From: Longimicrobiales bacterium
GTDB taxonomy: Bacteria > Gemmatimonadota > Gemmatimonadetes > Longimicrobiales > Gaopeijiaceae
Assembly: GCA_028279425.1 (NCBI GenBank)
Contig: JANQNV010000002.1
Span: 1-42,337, forward strand
Length of the DNA stretch: 42,337 nucleotides
Direction of reading: 5' to 3'
Shown: piece by piece, positions 33,530 through 42,245 of the stretch
How positions within the stretch are numbered: the stretch's first letter is position 1
How the letters are laid out: every line of letters starts with the position of its first letter
Translations under genes and position numbers: made by a program
Notes under the pieces: generated by a model
Told to the model about the DNA's origin: nothing
What the model saw: the letters and a program-made list of their open reading frames with translations, nothing else
Database searches by the model: none

Positions 33530-33584
33530 AGATCGGGGCCGTCCCGACTTGCCGCTCGCCCGCCGCATGGGCGACATTGGCAGC

Positions 33585-34937
33585 ATGATCCGCTTTCTGG
33601 CCCGCCCGTCCCCGCTCGTGTCGCGGGCATCGAGGTTCACGGTGGTGGGTGCCGCGGTGGCGATTTCGCTCGTCGCGTGCGGCGGCCTGGCGTCGAGTCG
33701 GGTGTCGCCTGCCGAGATCCCCTCGCTCGAAGAGCAGCTCGCCCGCACCCCCGACGATGCCGCGCTCCAGCTCCGCTATTCGGCCGCCCTCTTCGCCGAT
33801 GGTCGGTGCGAGGAGGCTCGGATCCAGGCCGAGGCGGGCGCGGCTCTGCAGCCCGACAATGGGGTGACGCCCCTCATCCAGGGCCAGTGCCTGGAGGCCG
33901 AAGGACGCCTGGGCGAAGCCGTCGAACTGTACTCGGCGTTTCTGCGCCAGCACCCGGAGGCTCCCGACGGCGATGCCGTCCGAGGCCGCCATCTTCTCGC
34001 GGAGCGCGCCCTGTCGGAGGTACGCGCCCGCGAGGCCCTGGCCGCCGAGTCCGGGCTCTCGGGCGACAGCGTCGAGGGGGGGGTGATCGCCGTACTCCCC
34101 GTCGCCGTGTTGGGGGATGCCGACAACGAGTATGCGGCCCTCTCCGGGGCGCTCGCCCAGATGCTGATCTCCGATCTTTCGGTCCTCGAGCGACTCCGCC
34201 TGGTAGAGCGAGTTCAGCTACAGGCTCTCCTCGACGAACTCGCCTTCTCCGGATCGGGTCGGGTCGACCCGGCCACCGCGGCGCGGGCGGGTCGGCTGGT
34301 CCGCGCCCAGAGACTGGTTCAGGGCGCGATGGTGGTGAGCCGCAGCACGGTCCGGCTCGAAGCGGCGTTGGTCGGGTCGGGTGGCGAACGGAGCGAGGTG
34401 CAAGACGCCGCGGGCTCGCTGCGGAGCCTGCTGGATCTCGAGAAGGAGCTGGCCCTTTCGCTGGCCGAACGTCTCGCGGGGCCGCTGACTCCGGCCGAGC
34501 GCCAGCGCATTCTCGACAACGGCCCTCGCAGTGTCGACGCATTCCTGCGCTGGGCCGACGGACTGATCCTCGAGGACCAGGGCGACTTCGCCGCGGCCGC
34601 CAACGCCTACCGTTCCGCGGCGCGTATCGAACCCGGCTTCAGCGAGGCCCGCGAGCGGGCCCGAGCGTCGGCGGCCGCCGTGACCGTGATCGGACGCTCG
34701 CCCACCGAGGTGGTGGCGTTGGGTTCGGTGGCGTCGCGCGCTGCATTCGAGGTGTCGAACCCCGGTTTGGACGTCGCCCTCCGAGGCGCGGTGTTCGACG
34801 TTGCGGCGCTGGGGCCGGAGATCGCCACGGGGCTCGCCCCGGGCCCGCGAGGGACGCAGGCGCCCGGGGCCAATCAGTTCACCCCGGTCCTGCCGGCCGA
34901 CGTGCTCCTCCGGATCCTCGTGAGGATTCCCCGATGA
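33585..34937 (+). CDS. CsgG-like lipoprotein with TPR-like N-terminus
   Basis: A predicted lipoprotein of 450 residues from the ATG at 33585 (another in-frame ATG lies at 33567), with signal ending ISLVAC (Cys32). Residues about 45-140 look like tetratricopeptide helices (LQLRYSAALFADGRCEEARI, LGEAVELYSAFLRQHPEA). A domain at about 170-290 opens with VIAVLPVAVLG and continues with LAQMLISDLSVLERLRLVERVQLQALLDEL, resembling the CsgG/FlgO-type fold of outer-membrane secretion and flagellar lipoproteins. A further TPR-like segment (FLRWADGLILEDQGDFAAAANAY) follows. It overlaps the next gene by four bases. A role in outer-membrane assembly or export is suggested by fold, not proven; the whole 36-residue CsgG channel loop is not recognisable. 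Confidence 0.7.
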   Translation: MIRFLARPSPLVSRASRFTVVGAAVAISLVACGGLASSRVSPAEIPSLEEQLARTPDDAALQLRYSAALFADGRCEEARIQAEAGAALQPDNGVTPLIQGQCLEAEGRLGEAVELYSAFLRQHPEAPDGDAVRGRHLLAERALSEVRAREALAAESGLSGDSVEGGVIAVLPVAVLGDADNEYAALSGALAQMLISDLSVLERLRLVERVQLQALLDELAFSGSGRVDPATAARAGRLVRAQRLVQGAMVVSRSTVRLEAALVGSGGERSEVQDAAGSLRSLLDLEKELALSLAERLAGPLTPAERQRILDNGPRSVDAFLRWADGLILEDQGDFAAAANAYRSAARIEPGFSEARERARASAAAVTVIGRSPTEVVALGSVASRAAFEVSNPGLDVALRGAVFDVAALGPEIATGLAPGPRGTQAPGANQFTPVLPADVLLRILVRIPR

Positions 34938-36073
34938 TGCGGTCGCTGCTCGCCTGTGTCGCCGCGCTCTCGGGGCTGTGCCTGCCGTTGCGAGCCCAGG
35001 CGCCCGACACCGGTGTGCCGGCGGGCGTTCGTGTGCAAACCGGCGTGCTCTACGAGGGTTTCGACTTCGATCCGGGGCTCGGTTTCGAAGCCCTGCGTCA
35101 GATGACGGCGCCGGTGGTCGTCGACGCCCCGTTCGGCGCGCGTACAGACGTGACCGTGGCGACCGGCTTCGCCATGGTCGAGATGGACATGGCCGACGGG
35201 TCGTCTCGTTCGCTCTCGGGGTTGATCGATACCGAGGCGCGCGTCGCGGTCCGGATCGTCCCGGACCGCCTGAGCCTCGTGGTGTCGGGTACGGTCCCGA
35301 CCGGGATCGGGGCGATCGACGAGCAGGATGCGGTGCTGCTCGGGGCCCTGTCGAACGACCTCTTCAATCTCTCGACCCAAAGTCTTGGAGGGGGTGGTGC
35401 GTTCGGCGTGGGACTCGCCGGTGCATCGGCTGTCGGGAGCGCATCCGTGGGATACGCTCTCCACGTTCGAGTACCGTTGTCGTACGAGCCGGTGAGCGGC
35501 GGAGGAGACGAGGTTCGGGCCGGAACCGATGTGCGTCTCCGGGTCGGAATCGAGAGCGCCGTCGGGCGCAGGTCGTTCCTCCGTGGCGCGGCCATCGTCT
35601 CCACACGCGGCCAGGATCGACTCAACGGGCAGGGGGTCAACGGGGTGGGCAACCGAGTGGCCGGGTACGCCTCCCTCGACACGCCTCTCGCCTCCGGGGT
35701 GGCCACGGTGTGGGGTTCGGGGCTCTACCGCTCCGATCCCTTCCTCGAGCCGACCGCCGTCGGGGCCGCCTTCGTGCCGCGTGGGTCGCTCTTTGCGGCG
35801 GGGCTCCGCTGGACGGTGGGGCTCGGCGAACGCACACGGTTTCAGCCGGAGGTGGAGTTCCGCACGGCGTCGGCCGCTGCCGATGCCGGAGGACTCCAAC
35901 TCGACCCGCTGGGTGACGTCGTTCGACTGGGGGGGCGCCTTCGGCGTCCGCTCGTACAGGGGGCCTGGCTGCTGCTCGAGGCGCACGCCATCGCAGGGAC
36001 GATCTTCGACGGCGCGGACTCGGCTTCCGTCCGGGGTGTGCGTGGAGGACTGCTCCTGGAGTGGAGGCCCTGA
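34934..36073 (+). CDS. Predicted outer-membrane beta-barrel protein
   Basis: A 379-residue exported protein starting in a four-base overlap with the CsgG-like gene. It has a classical signal peptide (first ~22 residues, ending LRAQA). The rest is dominated by alternating hydrophobic/polar strands rich in Gly, Val, Leu and Arg with tight turns, for example FGVGLAGASAVGSASVGYALHV, and ends GGLLLEWRP with an aromatic near the C-terminus, as in outer-membrane barrels. I found no named family. Being between two lipoproteins in a tight operon suggests a three-part outer-membrane complex. Confidence 0.6.
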   Translation: MMRSLLACVAALSGLCLPLRAQAPDTGVPAGVRVQTGVLYEGFDFDPGLGFEALRQMTAPVVVDAPFGARTDVTVATGFAMVEMDMADGSSRSLSGLIDTEARVAVRIVPDRLSLVVSGTVPTGIGAIDEQDAVLLGALSNDLFNLSTQSLGGGGAFGVGLAGASAVGSASVGYALHVRVPLSYEPVSGGGDEVRAGTDVRLRVGIESAVGRRSFLRGAAIVSTRGQDRLNGQGVNGVGNRVAGYASLDTPLASGVATVWGSGLYRSDPFLEPTAVGAAFVPRGSLFAAGLRWTVGLGERTRFQPEVEFRTASAAADAGGLQLDPLGDVVRLGGRLRRPLVQGAWLLLEAHAIAGTIFDGADSASVRGVRGGLLLEWRP

Positions 36074-37614
36074 TGCGCCGGTGGATGGGTCTCTTCGCGC
36101 TACCCGTGCTCGTCGGATCGTGTACCGAGCCCGGCGTGCGCCCGGTGCCCGACTCGGTCCGGTTGCAGGTGGTGCCGGTCTTCCGCCAGGCCGCGGCGAC
36201 ACCGGTCCTGCCGGTCGACGAGCTTGCCGTGCGCGTGCTCGACGAGGAGCAGAATCCCCTGCTCCTGGAGTCGGTCGCGATTCCGACGGGTGCCGTGGAG
36301 GTCGAAGCCGAACTCCGCGTCGACGCCACCCCGGGGGCGACGCTCGTGGTCGAGGTGGCCCTGCGCGACGACGGGGTCGACGTGTACCAGGGAGGGCCCG
36401 TCGCGGTCGTGGCGACCCCCGACCCGGTGTCCGTCGACGTCGCCTACGTCGGCGAGGAGGAGTGCGCGTCGACGGTGGGCACCGCCAACATCGGCCCCAT
36501 CGGCGGGTCGCCCGGCTTCGTCGCGGGACGGCTCGAACTCGGGGACTGCTACGTTCCTGCGCCGGACAGCTTCGCGGACCGATGGACCCTCGAGGTACCG
36601 CGCGATGCCGGCCTCAGCCTCGGCGCCTACCCCGCGGGCCAGGGGTCCGAATCGCTCTCCCTCGCCCTGGAGACGGAGGGCGGGTCGGTGGTGATGGGGT
36701 CGGAGAGCGGGCAGTTCAGCCTGTTCGTCGCCGCGGGCACGTATGTGGCCGTGGTCACCAGCGAGACGCCCTTGGCGGAGGTGTCGTACGAACTCCTCGT
36801 GTCGGAGTTCGACCGCTGTGATGCCGAGACGGGGGCGCTGGGTCTCGGGTCGACGCGGTCGCAGGAACTCACGCTCATCGACTGTCCGCTCGCGAGTGGA
36901 CGTGCGGCGGATCTGTGGAGCATCGAACTCGGCGGGTCGACCCCCTATCGCATCGATCTGGAGAGTTCGGCGTTCGACGCCCAGCTCCTGATCACCACGC
37001 CCAGCGTCATCGATCCGTTCGCGGGGTCCCCGATCGCCGAAGACGACGACCGCGGGCTCGGCTCCAATGCGCTCCTCGCCGGTGTGCTGCCGCCGGGTAG
37101 CTACCGTCTGTGGGCGACCAGCTTCGGCTCGGGCGAGGTCGGGCCCTACCAGCTGTCGATGTTTCCGCTGTCGCCCGGGGCTCCGACGCTCGAGGTGCTC
37201 GACGTCACCGCGCTCGGCATCGGTGGAGCCGGCGGCGTGTGCGGTTCGTCGCAGGCCTTCCGGTTCGAGTTCGGCTACGAAGACGGCGACGGCGACCTCG
37301 TGGCGCCCGCCGGGGTCACCATCCGCCTCACCGGGATTCCGTCGGGCACGGTCGAAACCAAGGGGCTCCCCTGGGACTCCTTCTCGGGGTTGAACACGTA
37401 TGCTGGCTACACCGACCTCGTGACTTGCGAAACCTTCGGGAGTGATTCGGCGAAGCTCGCCGAGTTCTTCATCGATGATGCGGCAGAGGGCACCAGCGCG
37501 ATCTTCACGACGACGTTGGCGCCGGCCGGCGGTGCTCGGGGTGCGGCCGCGGCCGGGGTCGTCGACGCGCCACATCCACGCGTGGCGGAACCCGCGGGCG
37601 GCCAGCCGGATTGA
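36073..37614 (+). CDS. Lipoprotein with pre-peptidase (PPC)-like beta domains
   Basis: A 513-residue predicted lipoprotein whose ATG overlaps the previous stop by one base; the signal ends LVGSC (Cys17). Residues about 135-380 contain at least two beta-sandwich units resembling bacterial pre-peptidase C-terminal domains, each with a D-x-W-x-(I/L)-x-(L/V) strand near the start (FADRWTLEVPRDAG, AADLWSIELGGSTP) and a GSYRLWATSFG-type strand. A C-terminal region carries cysteine pairs. No catalytic motif is seen. It completes the CsgG-like/barrel operon and may be its exported or surface-exposed component; that is inference. Confidence 0.6.
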   Translation: MRRWMGLFALPVLVGSCTEPGVRPVPDSVRLQVVPVFRQAAATPVLPVDELAVRVLDEEQNPLLLESVAIPTGAVEVEAELRVDATPGATLVVEVALRDDGVDVYQGGPVAVVATPDPVSVDVAYVGEEECASTVGTANIGPIGGSPGFVAGRLELGDCYVPAPDSFADRWTLEVPRDAGLSLGAYPAGQGSESLSLALETEGGSVVMGSESGQFSLFVAAGTYVAVVTSETPLAEVSYELLVSEFDRCDAETGALGLGSTRSQELTLIDCPLASGRAADLWSIELGGSTPYRIDLESSAFDAQLLITTPSVIDPFAGSPIAEDDDRGLGSNALLAGVLPPGSYRLWATSFGSGEVGPYQLSMFPLSPGAPTLEVLDVTALGIGGAGGVCGSSQAFRFEFGYEDGDGDLVAPAGVTIRLTGIPSGTVETKGLPWDSFSGLNTYAGYTDLVTCETFGSDSAKLAEFFIDDAAEGTSAIFTTTLAPAGGARGAAAAGVVDAPHPRVAEPAGGQPD

Positions 37615-37651
37615 TCGGGGGTCCGTTCACCCTCGACTTCAGGAGCCCCTC

Positions 37652-38242
37652 GTGGACCACACCCGCTCCCCTCGCCGCGCCGCTGCCGTCCTCTTCCTCC
37701 CGTCGATGCGAATGGGGGCGTGGGCGTTCCTCCTCTCGGCCGTGGCGGTCGGAGCCGTTCAGGGGCAGGAGCGCGACCCGATTCCCCTCAGTCAACATCA
37801 GGTGCTGACCCAGTCCATAGGTTGGGTGGAGGTCGAGGTGGAGTACCGGCGTCCCGTCGCCCGGGGGCGTGAGCTGTTCGGGGCGCTCGTCCCGTACGAC
37901 GAGCCCTGGACCCCCGCGGCGGATTCGGCGGCGGTCGTCCGCTTCTCCGACGACGTCTGGCTCGACGGGGAGGCGGTTCCCGCAGGCTCGTACTCCCTCT
38001 GGCTGATCCCGCGGGCGGCCCCCCGAGCGTGGACCGTGATCCTCTCGTCGGCGGCTCGCGTGTTTCATGCCCCCTATCCGGAGGGTCGAGACGTCGTTCG
38101 CTTCGAGGCGATGCCGGGCGAGGCCACGCACGTCGAGACGCTTCAACTCGGGTTCCCGGTGGTCGAGGGGCCGGAGGCGCTCCTCCAGCTGCAGTGGGGC
38201 ACCGTCACCCTGCCCATGACCATACGGGTGAGTCCCGGATGA
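37652..38242 (+). CDS. Exported DUF2911 family protein
   Basis: A 196-residue protein. The GTG at 37652 has AGGAG six bases upstream; an internal ATG at 37706 would still retain the signal peptide. After the hydrophobic leader (to about GAVQGQ) the DUF2911 domain shows VEVEYRRPVARGRELFGALVPYDEPW, the FSDDVWLDGEAVPAGSYSLW block and VILSSAARVFH, a family of secreted beta-rich proteins without known function. It lies between the lipoprotein operon and rpsP. Confidence 0.8.
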   Translation: MDHTRSPRRAAAVLFLPSMRMGAWAFLLSAVAVGAVQGQERDPIPLSQHQVLTQSIGWVEVEVEYRRPVARGRELFGALVPYDEPWTPAADSAAVVRFSDDVWLDGEAVPAGSYSLWLIPRAAPRAWTVILSSAARVFHAPYPEGRDVVRFEAMPGEATHVETLQLGFPVVEGPEALLQLQWGTVTLPMTIRVSPG

Positions 38243-38245
38243 GCC

Positions 38246-38274
38246 TTGTGCCGCCTGGTGGCTGAGCCTACGTT
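38246..38274 (+). promoter_or_regulatory. Possible rpsP operon promoter
   Basis: TTGTGC (38246-38251) and TACGTT (38269-38274) with a 17-base spacer lie 81 bases before rpsP. Both boxes match consensus at only three positions, so this is a weak candidate. Confidence 0.35.
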
Positions 38275-38354
38275 ACAAGGCTCTATTCAACCAGTCTCTG
38301 CCCTGGCCAGCGGATTCGCAGCGCGGTCGCGGCAGGACTCAACCTGCATGAGAG

Positions 38355-38903
38355 ATGGCCGCACGTATTCGACTCAAGAGGATGGGCCGGAAGAAGGCGC
38401 CCCACTACCGCGTGGTCGTCGCCGATTCGCGCTCTCCCCGTGATGGACGCTTCGTCGAGAGCCTCGGCTACTACAAGCCCCTCACCAACCCCGCGCGCCT
38501 CGTGCTCGATCTGGAGCGTGTGGACTACTGGCTGGGCGAGGGAGCGTCGCCGTCGAACACCGTGAAGACCCTCATCTCGAAGGCGCGCGCAGGTGGCGAC
38601 GGCACCGTCGCGATCGGTGAGGTCGACGCCGAGGCCAAGCGGGCTCAGGAGCAGGAGGCGATCGCCGCGCGTCGGGCCGCCGAGAAGAAGGAGCGCGAAG
38701 AGGCGGAGGCCGCCGCGAAGGCCGAGGCCGAGGCGGCTGCCAAAGCCGAAGCGGAGGCGGCGGCTGCTGCGGAGGCCGCTGCTGCTGCCGAGGCGGAGGC
38801 CGAAGAAGTGTCGGCCGAGCCGGCCGCGGAGGGGTCCGACGAGGCGTCGGCCGAGGCCGAGGACACCGCGGCCGACGGCGAGGAAGAGAAGGACGGAGAG
38901 TAG
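38355..38903 (+). CDS. rpsP: 30S ribosomal protein S16 with long Ala/Glu tail
   Basis: Small-subunit protein needed for 30S assembly. Residues 1-85 are a complete S16 domain ([51 protein letters not shown]). The protein is then prolonged by about 95 residues of low-complexity Ala/Glu/Lys sequence, first a predicted charged helix with [10 protein letters not shown] repeats, then an acidic tail ending EEEKDGE. Shorter tails of this kind occur in actinobacterial S16; the total of 182 residues is about twice the usual 80-90. The upstream binding site is weak (GAGAG next to the ATG). Confidence 0.95.
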   Translation: MAARIRLKRMGRKKAPHYRVVVADSRSPRDGRFVESLGYYKPLTNPARLVLDLERVDYWLGEGASPSNTVKTLISKARAGGDGTVAIGEVDAEAKRAQEQEAIAARRAAEKKEREEAEAAAKAEAEAAAKAEAEAAAAAEAAAAAEAEAEEVSAEPAAEGSDEASAEAEDTAADGEEEKDGE

Positions 38904-38930
38904 CCGCGTCGGGTGACGCGGTGCGGTTCG

Positions 38931-39473
38931 ATGGGCGCCACTCCACCTGAACACCTCACTGTGGGCTTCGTGTCGAAGCCCCACGGCATCCGTGGCGAGG
39001 TGTTCGTGCAGCCCCTCACCGACTACCCCGGGAGCGTCTTCGTTCCCGGGGTCGTTTTGTATCCTGCCGACTCCGAGGGGCAGGCGCCGGATCCGGAGGC
39101 GCCCGGCCTTCGTATCGAGCGGTGTCGCGCCGTGCAGAAGGGGTTTCTCGTCGGGTTCGCGGGAGCAGCCGATCGCAACGATGCCGAGCGCTTTCGAGGC
39201 CGCTATCTTCTGCGCTCGATCGACCAGTTGGAGCCCCTCGCCGACGGCGAGGTGTTCTACCACGACCTCCTCGGCCTCGAGGTGGCGACGGTCGGGGGCC
39301 GGGTCGTGGGGCGGGTGAAGGAGGTATACGAGATGCAGCCGGCCGACCTGCTGGAGGTGGTGGGCGGGGGGCGGAGTCTCCTGATCCCCTTCCTTGCGCA
39401 GGTCGTGATCGATGTGCAGATCGATCAGGGGCGACTGCTGATCGACCCTCCCGAGGGGCTTCTCGACCTCTGA
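38931..39473 (+). CDS. rimM: 16S rRNA processing protein RimM
   Basis: Assists maturation of the 30S head by contacting S19. The ATG at 38931 gives 180 residues; a GTG at 38913 would add six and cannot be excluded since neither has a clear ribosome binding site. The N-terminal domain begins LTVGFVSKPHGIRGEVFVQPLT, and the C-terminal PRC-barrel carries YHDLLGLEVATVGGRVVGRVKEVYE and the SLLIPF strand followed by the terminal DPPEGLLDL. Order rpsP-rimM-trmD-rplS is the standard one. Confidence 0.94.
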   Translation: MGATPPEHLTVGFVSKPHGIRGEVFVQPLTDYPGSVFVPGVVLYPADSEGQAPDPEAPGLRIERCRAVQKGFLVGFAGAADRNDAERFRGRYLLRSIDQLEPLADGEVFYHDLLGLEVATVGGRVVGRVKEVYEMQPADLLEVVGGGRSLLIPFLAQVVIDVQIDQGRLLIDPPEGLLDL

Positions 39474-39517
39474 GATCGGCGCATCGGGTCCCATCGGGGC
39501 CCCTGGGCGGGCAGAAT

Positions 39518-40222
39518 ATGCGGATCAACATCGTCACGATCTTTCCCGATTTCTTCACGCCGCTCGGGCTCTCGATTCCGGGCCGCGCGGCGGAGGCCGG
39601 GCTCGTCGAGTTTCAGGTGGTCGACCTACGCGACCACACGCACGACCGACATCGCACCGTCGACGACCTGCCGTATGGGGGCGGCGCCGGGATGGTCATG
39701 AAGCCCGAGCCGTTCTTCGAGGCCGTCGATGCGTTGGCCCCTCGGGGGCCCGTGATTCTGCTGTCGGCGCGTGGACGCCGGTTCCGGCAGGCCGACGCGC
39801 AGCGGCTCGCCGGAGAGGAGGAGGTCACGCTCCTCTGTGGGCACTACAAGGACGTCGATCAGCGCGTGGCCGACCACCTCGCCACCGAAGAGGTGTCGAT
39901 GGGCGACTTCGTCTTGTCGGGGGGCGAGATTCCAGCTCTTGCCGTCGCCGATGCCATCGTGCGCTTGCTCCCCGGCGCCTTGGGGGATTTCGAGGCCGCC
40001 GTGACGGACTCCTTCTACGAGGCGCCGGAGCTGAGTGCACCGTCGTATACCCGTCCCGCCTCCTATCGCGGATTCGACGTGCCCGAGGTGCTGCGCAGTG
40101 GCGACCACGCGCGGATTGCGGAGTGGCGGCGATCGGAGGCGCAGCGTCTCACCGCGGAGCAGCGGCCCGACCTCGTCGACGCCCCGGTGCCCCCCTCAGG
40201 GAGCGGCGGAGACGGCGAATAG
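39518..40222 (+). CDS. trmD: tRNA (guanine-37-N1)-methyltransferase
   Basis: SPOUT methyltransferase that makes m1G37 to prevent +1 frameshifting. The 234-residue protein starts with [13 protein letters not shown] and shows the conserved [28 protein letters not shown] and [17 protein letters not shown] segments of the trefoil knot that binds S-adenosylmethionine, then [23 protein letters not shown]. The tail ends in a short Gly/Ser-rich stretch. It lies 44 bases after rimM. Confidence 0.97.
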   Translation: MRINIVTIFPDFFTPLGLSIPGRAAEAGLVEFQVVDLRDHTHDRHRTVDDLPYGGGAGMVMKPEPFFEAVDALAPRGPVILLSARGRRFRQADAQRLAGEEEVTLLCGHYKDVDQRVADHLATEEVSMGDFVLSGGEIPALAVADAIVRLLPGALGDFEAAVTDSFYEAPELSAPSYTRPASYRGFDVPEVLRSGDHARIAEWRRSEAQRLTAEQRPDLVDAPVPPSGSGGDGE

Positions 40223-40239
40223 CGCGGGCCCGATCGGAC

Positions 40240-40268
40240 TTCACGGAAGGAGTCTCGGTCGTTATCAT
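40240..40268 (+). promoter_or_regulatory. Internal rplS promoter
   Basis: TTCACG (40240-40245) and TATCAT (40263-40268, five of six) are 17 bp apart in the 100-base trmD-rplS gap. The AT-rich TTATCATAAT is conspicuous in this GC-rich DNA. It would let rplS and rnhB be transcribed separately from the upstream operon. Confidence 0.6.
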
Positions 40269-40322
40269 AATCGTCTGACCAGCATCCGGGCTTCGATTGC
40301 GGCCCACCGAGGAGTGAAGACC

Positions 40323-40670
40323 ATGGCCGATCTGCTGCAGGAACTCGAAAAGGAACAACTCCGGACCGACCACCCCGACTTCGCGCCGGGCGACACCGTG
40401 CGTGTGCTCTACCGCGTGCGGGAGGGTGAAAAGGAGCGGATCCAGGCGTTCGAGGGCGTGTGCATCGGTCGTCGCGGCGGAGGCCTGGGGGAGACCTTCA
40501 TGGTGAGGAAGATCTCCAGCGGCATCGGTGTGGAGCGCGTCTTCCCGCTCCACGTTCCGACCGTGAAGGGCATCGAGGTGGTGCGCCGTGGTCGGGTGCG
40601 TCGCGCGAAGCTCTACTACCTGCGGGCGCTGCGTGGTAAGGCGGCCCGTATTCGCGAGAAGCGCACCTGA
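40323..40670 (+). CDS. rplS: 50S ribosomal protein L19
   Basis: Large-subunit protein at the 30S-50S interface, 115 residues. The ATG has GGAG eight bases upstream. Family blocks [59 protein letters not shown]-type strand ([13 protein letters not shown]) and [23 protein letters not shown] are all present at the normal length. Confidence 0.97.
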   Translation: MADLLQELEKEQLRTDHPDFAPGDTVRVLYRVREGEKERIQAFEGVCIGRRGGGLGETFMVRKISSGIGVERVFPLHVPTVKGIEVVRRGRVRRAKLYYLRALRGKAARIREKRT

Positions 40671-40677
40671 TCCACCC

Positions 40678-41328
40678 GTGACGGGGGTCCTCCCCGATCC
40701 GGCTGGCAACGCTCGGCCCCGGAGCCCGCTCGAATACGAGCAGGGGCTCTGGGGCCGAGGTGTTTCGGTCATCGCCGGTGTCGACGAGGTCGGTCGAGGA
40801 CCGCTGGCGGGTCCTGTGCTGGCCTGCGCCGTCGTGTTGCGGCGCGGAGGTGTGATCGAAGGAGCCGCCGATTCCAAGGTGCTGAGCCGCCCGCGACGTC
40901 GCGTTCTGGCCGAGGCGATCCGCACCGAAGCGGCGGCTGTCGCGCTCGGAGCTGCCTCGGTTCGCGAGATCGATCGACTCAACATCCTCCGGGCAACGAC
41001 GCTGGCCATGCGGAGGGCGCTCGACCGACTGCCGGTCCGACCGGATCACGTGGTCGTGGACGGACTACCGGTGCGCGGCCTGGGCCGCGAACACGAGGCG
41101 GTGGTGGGGGGCGACGGCATCGTCCACAGCATCTCGTGCGCGTCGATCGTTGCGAAGGTCGTCCGCGACCACCTCATGGCCCGCCTGGCCGCGCGCTACC
41201 CGGGGTTCGGATGGGAATCGAACGCCGGCTACGGCACCCTCGCCCACCGCAGGGCCGTCGAAGAGCTCGGGCCCACCCCCCACCATCGGCAGACGTTTCT
41301 CGGGTTACAGTTCGAACTCGAACTGTGA
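40678..41328 (+). CDS. rnhB: Ribonuclease HII
   Basis: Removes ribonucleotides from DNA and RNA primers from hybrids. The GTG at 40678, seven bases after rplS, gives 216 residues; the domain begins near residue 30. Catalytic residues are visible in AGVDEVGRGPLAGPV (Asp36, Glu37), in the VVVDGLPV strand and near SIVAKVVRDHLM, followed by the GYGTLAHRRAVEELGPTPHHRQTF signature. The protein ends in FELEL, the codons of which form a perfect palindrome around the stop. Confidence 0.94.
   Translation: MTGVLPDPAGNARPRSPLEYEQGLWGRGVSVIAGVDEVGRGPLAGPVLACAVVLRRGGVIEGAADSKVLSRPRRRVLAEAIRTEAAAVALGAASVREIDRLNILRATTLAMRRALDRLPVRPDHVVVDGLPVRGLGREHEAVVGGDGIVHSISCASIVAKVVRDHLMARLAARYPGFGWESNAGYGTLAHRRAVEELGPTPHHRQTFLGLQFELEL
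41307..41326. terminator. Perfect 20-bp dyad at the rnhB stop
   Basis: ACAGTTCGA and TCGAACTGT flank a two-base centre and end at the first base of the rnhB stop codon, 14 bases before the convergent lipoprotein stop. It can fold as a hairpin, but no T tract follows on either strand. It could serve as a bidirectional 3' end or be a protein-binding dyad. Confidence 0.4.
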
Positions 41329-41339
41329 GGCGGTACCAC

Positions 41340-42206
41340 TCAAGGCGATGACGGGGCCGGCACGACGAGCTCGACGGTCGTCGGTTCGGGGTCTCCGGGC
41401 GCACGGAGTGTCACGATGATGCGCTCCCCCGCCGGCGACCCGGGATAGCTGCTCCGGTACGCGGCGAAGAGGCGAGACAGCTCGAAGGTGCGGATCTCGT
41501 GCGGGAGCGCGTCGCATTCGTCGCCGCGGTCGTCGTGTGTAAGCCAGGCCGCTGCCTGTACGGGGTGCGACTCCATCCAGGCCGTCGAGACCACGAGGTC
41601 GATTTCGTGAAGGGCACAGCCCCCGGAGTACGTGACGCCCAACGCCAGTTCATTCCCCGTCACCCGGGCGCTGTCGATCGTCAGGTGATCCTGTGGCTCG
41701 GCCCCCGGCGAGCTCAGGGAGGACAGCAGTACGTCGACGCGTCCGTCCCGGAGTGCGACCACCCGCTCCGCGAGACGTGCCAGCGTCGGGGGCAGCGTCG
41801 AGGCGTCGCCCGACACGCGGGCCAGATGCGACGGATCCTCGAATCGAAGGACGTAGGCGAACAGGTCGCAACACCCGGTGCCGTAGTCGCGGATCCCGAG
41901 CGTCGGAAGTCCCGCGACCGCCACCTCGTCGAGCAGACTCTGCCACTGTGCGTCCGAGATGGCCACCACGTCACCGCCGGTCTCACAGCCGATCGCGCAC
42001 GAGAGCCGCACCGTTCGATCCCGGCCGTCGAGGACCACCCGATAGTCGACACCTGCGATGCCGCCGGTGACCTGGAGTTCGAGGGTGGCCTCCGATTCGA
42101 CGATCGGCGAGGTCGCCGATGCCGTGCAGGCGATGACCGCGATGGCCGCCAGGGCGGCGACGGCGGCGTGGGTTCGACCGTGGGGGACTGCGCGTCGTGT
42201 CGTCAT
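41340..42206 (-). CDS. Hypothetical lipoprotein
   Basis: A 288-residue predicted lipoprotein with signal ending AVIAC (Cys27). I do not recognise the family. Features: a beta-rich N-terminal half with VTGGIAGVDYRVVLDG, a cysteine pair SCAIGC and adjacent cysteines in YGTGCCDLFAY, followed by a segment that weighs a threshold-like motif (LARLAERVVALRDG). A second beta-rich domain follows with SGGCALHEIDLVVST and DECDALPHEI. The cysteines could form disulfides, fitting the dsbB in the window. It ends the window, next to the terminal repeat. Confidence 0.65.
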   Translation of the reverse strand: MTTRRAVPHGRTHAAVAALAAIAVIACTASATSPIVESEATLELQVTGGIAGVDYRVVLDGRDRTVRLSCAIGCETGGDVVAISDAQWQSLLDEVAVAGLPTLGIRDYGTGCCDLFAYVLRFEDPSHLARVSGDASTLPPTLARLAERVVALRDGRVDVLLSSLSSPGAEPQDHLTIDSARVTGNELALGVTYSGGCALHEIDLVVSTAWMESHPVQAAAWLTHDDRGDECDALPHEIRTFELSRLFAAYRSSYPGSPAGERIIVTLRAPGDPEPTTVELVVPAPSSP

Positions 42207-42245
42207 GCCCTGAAACGAGTGAGACGACGGGACCGTGACGGGACA

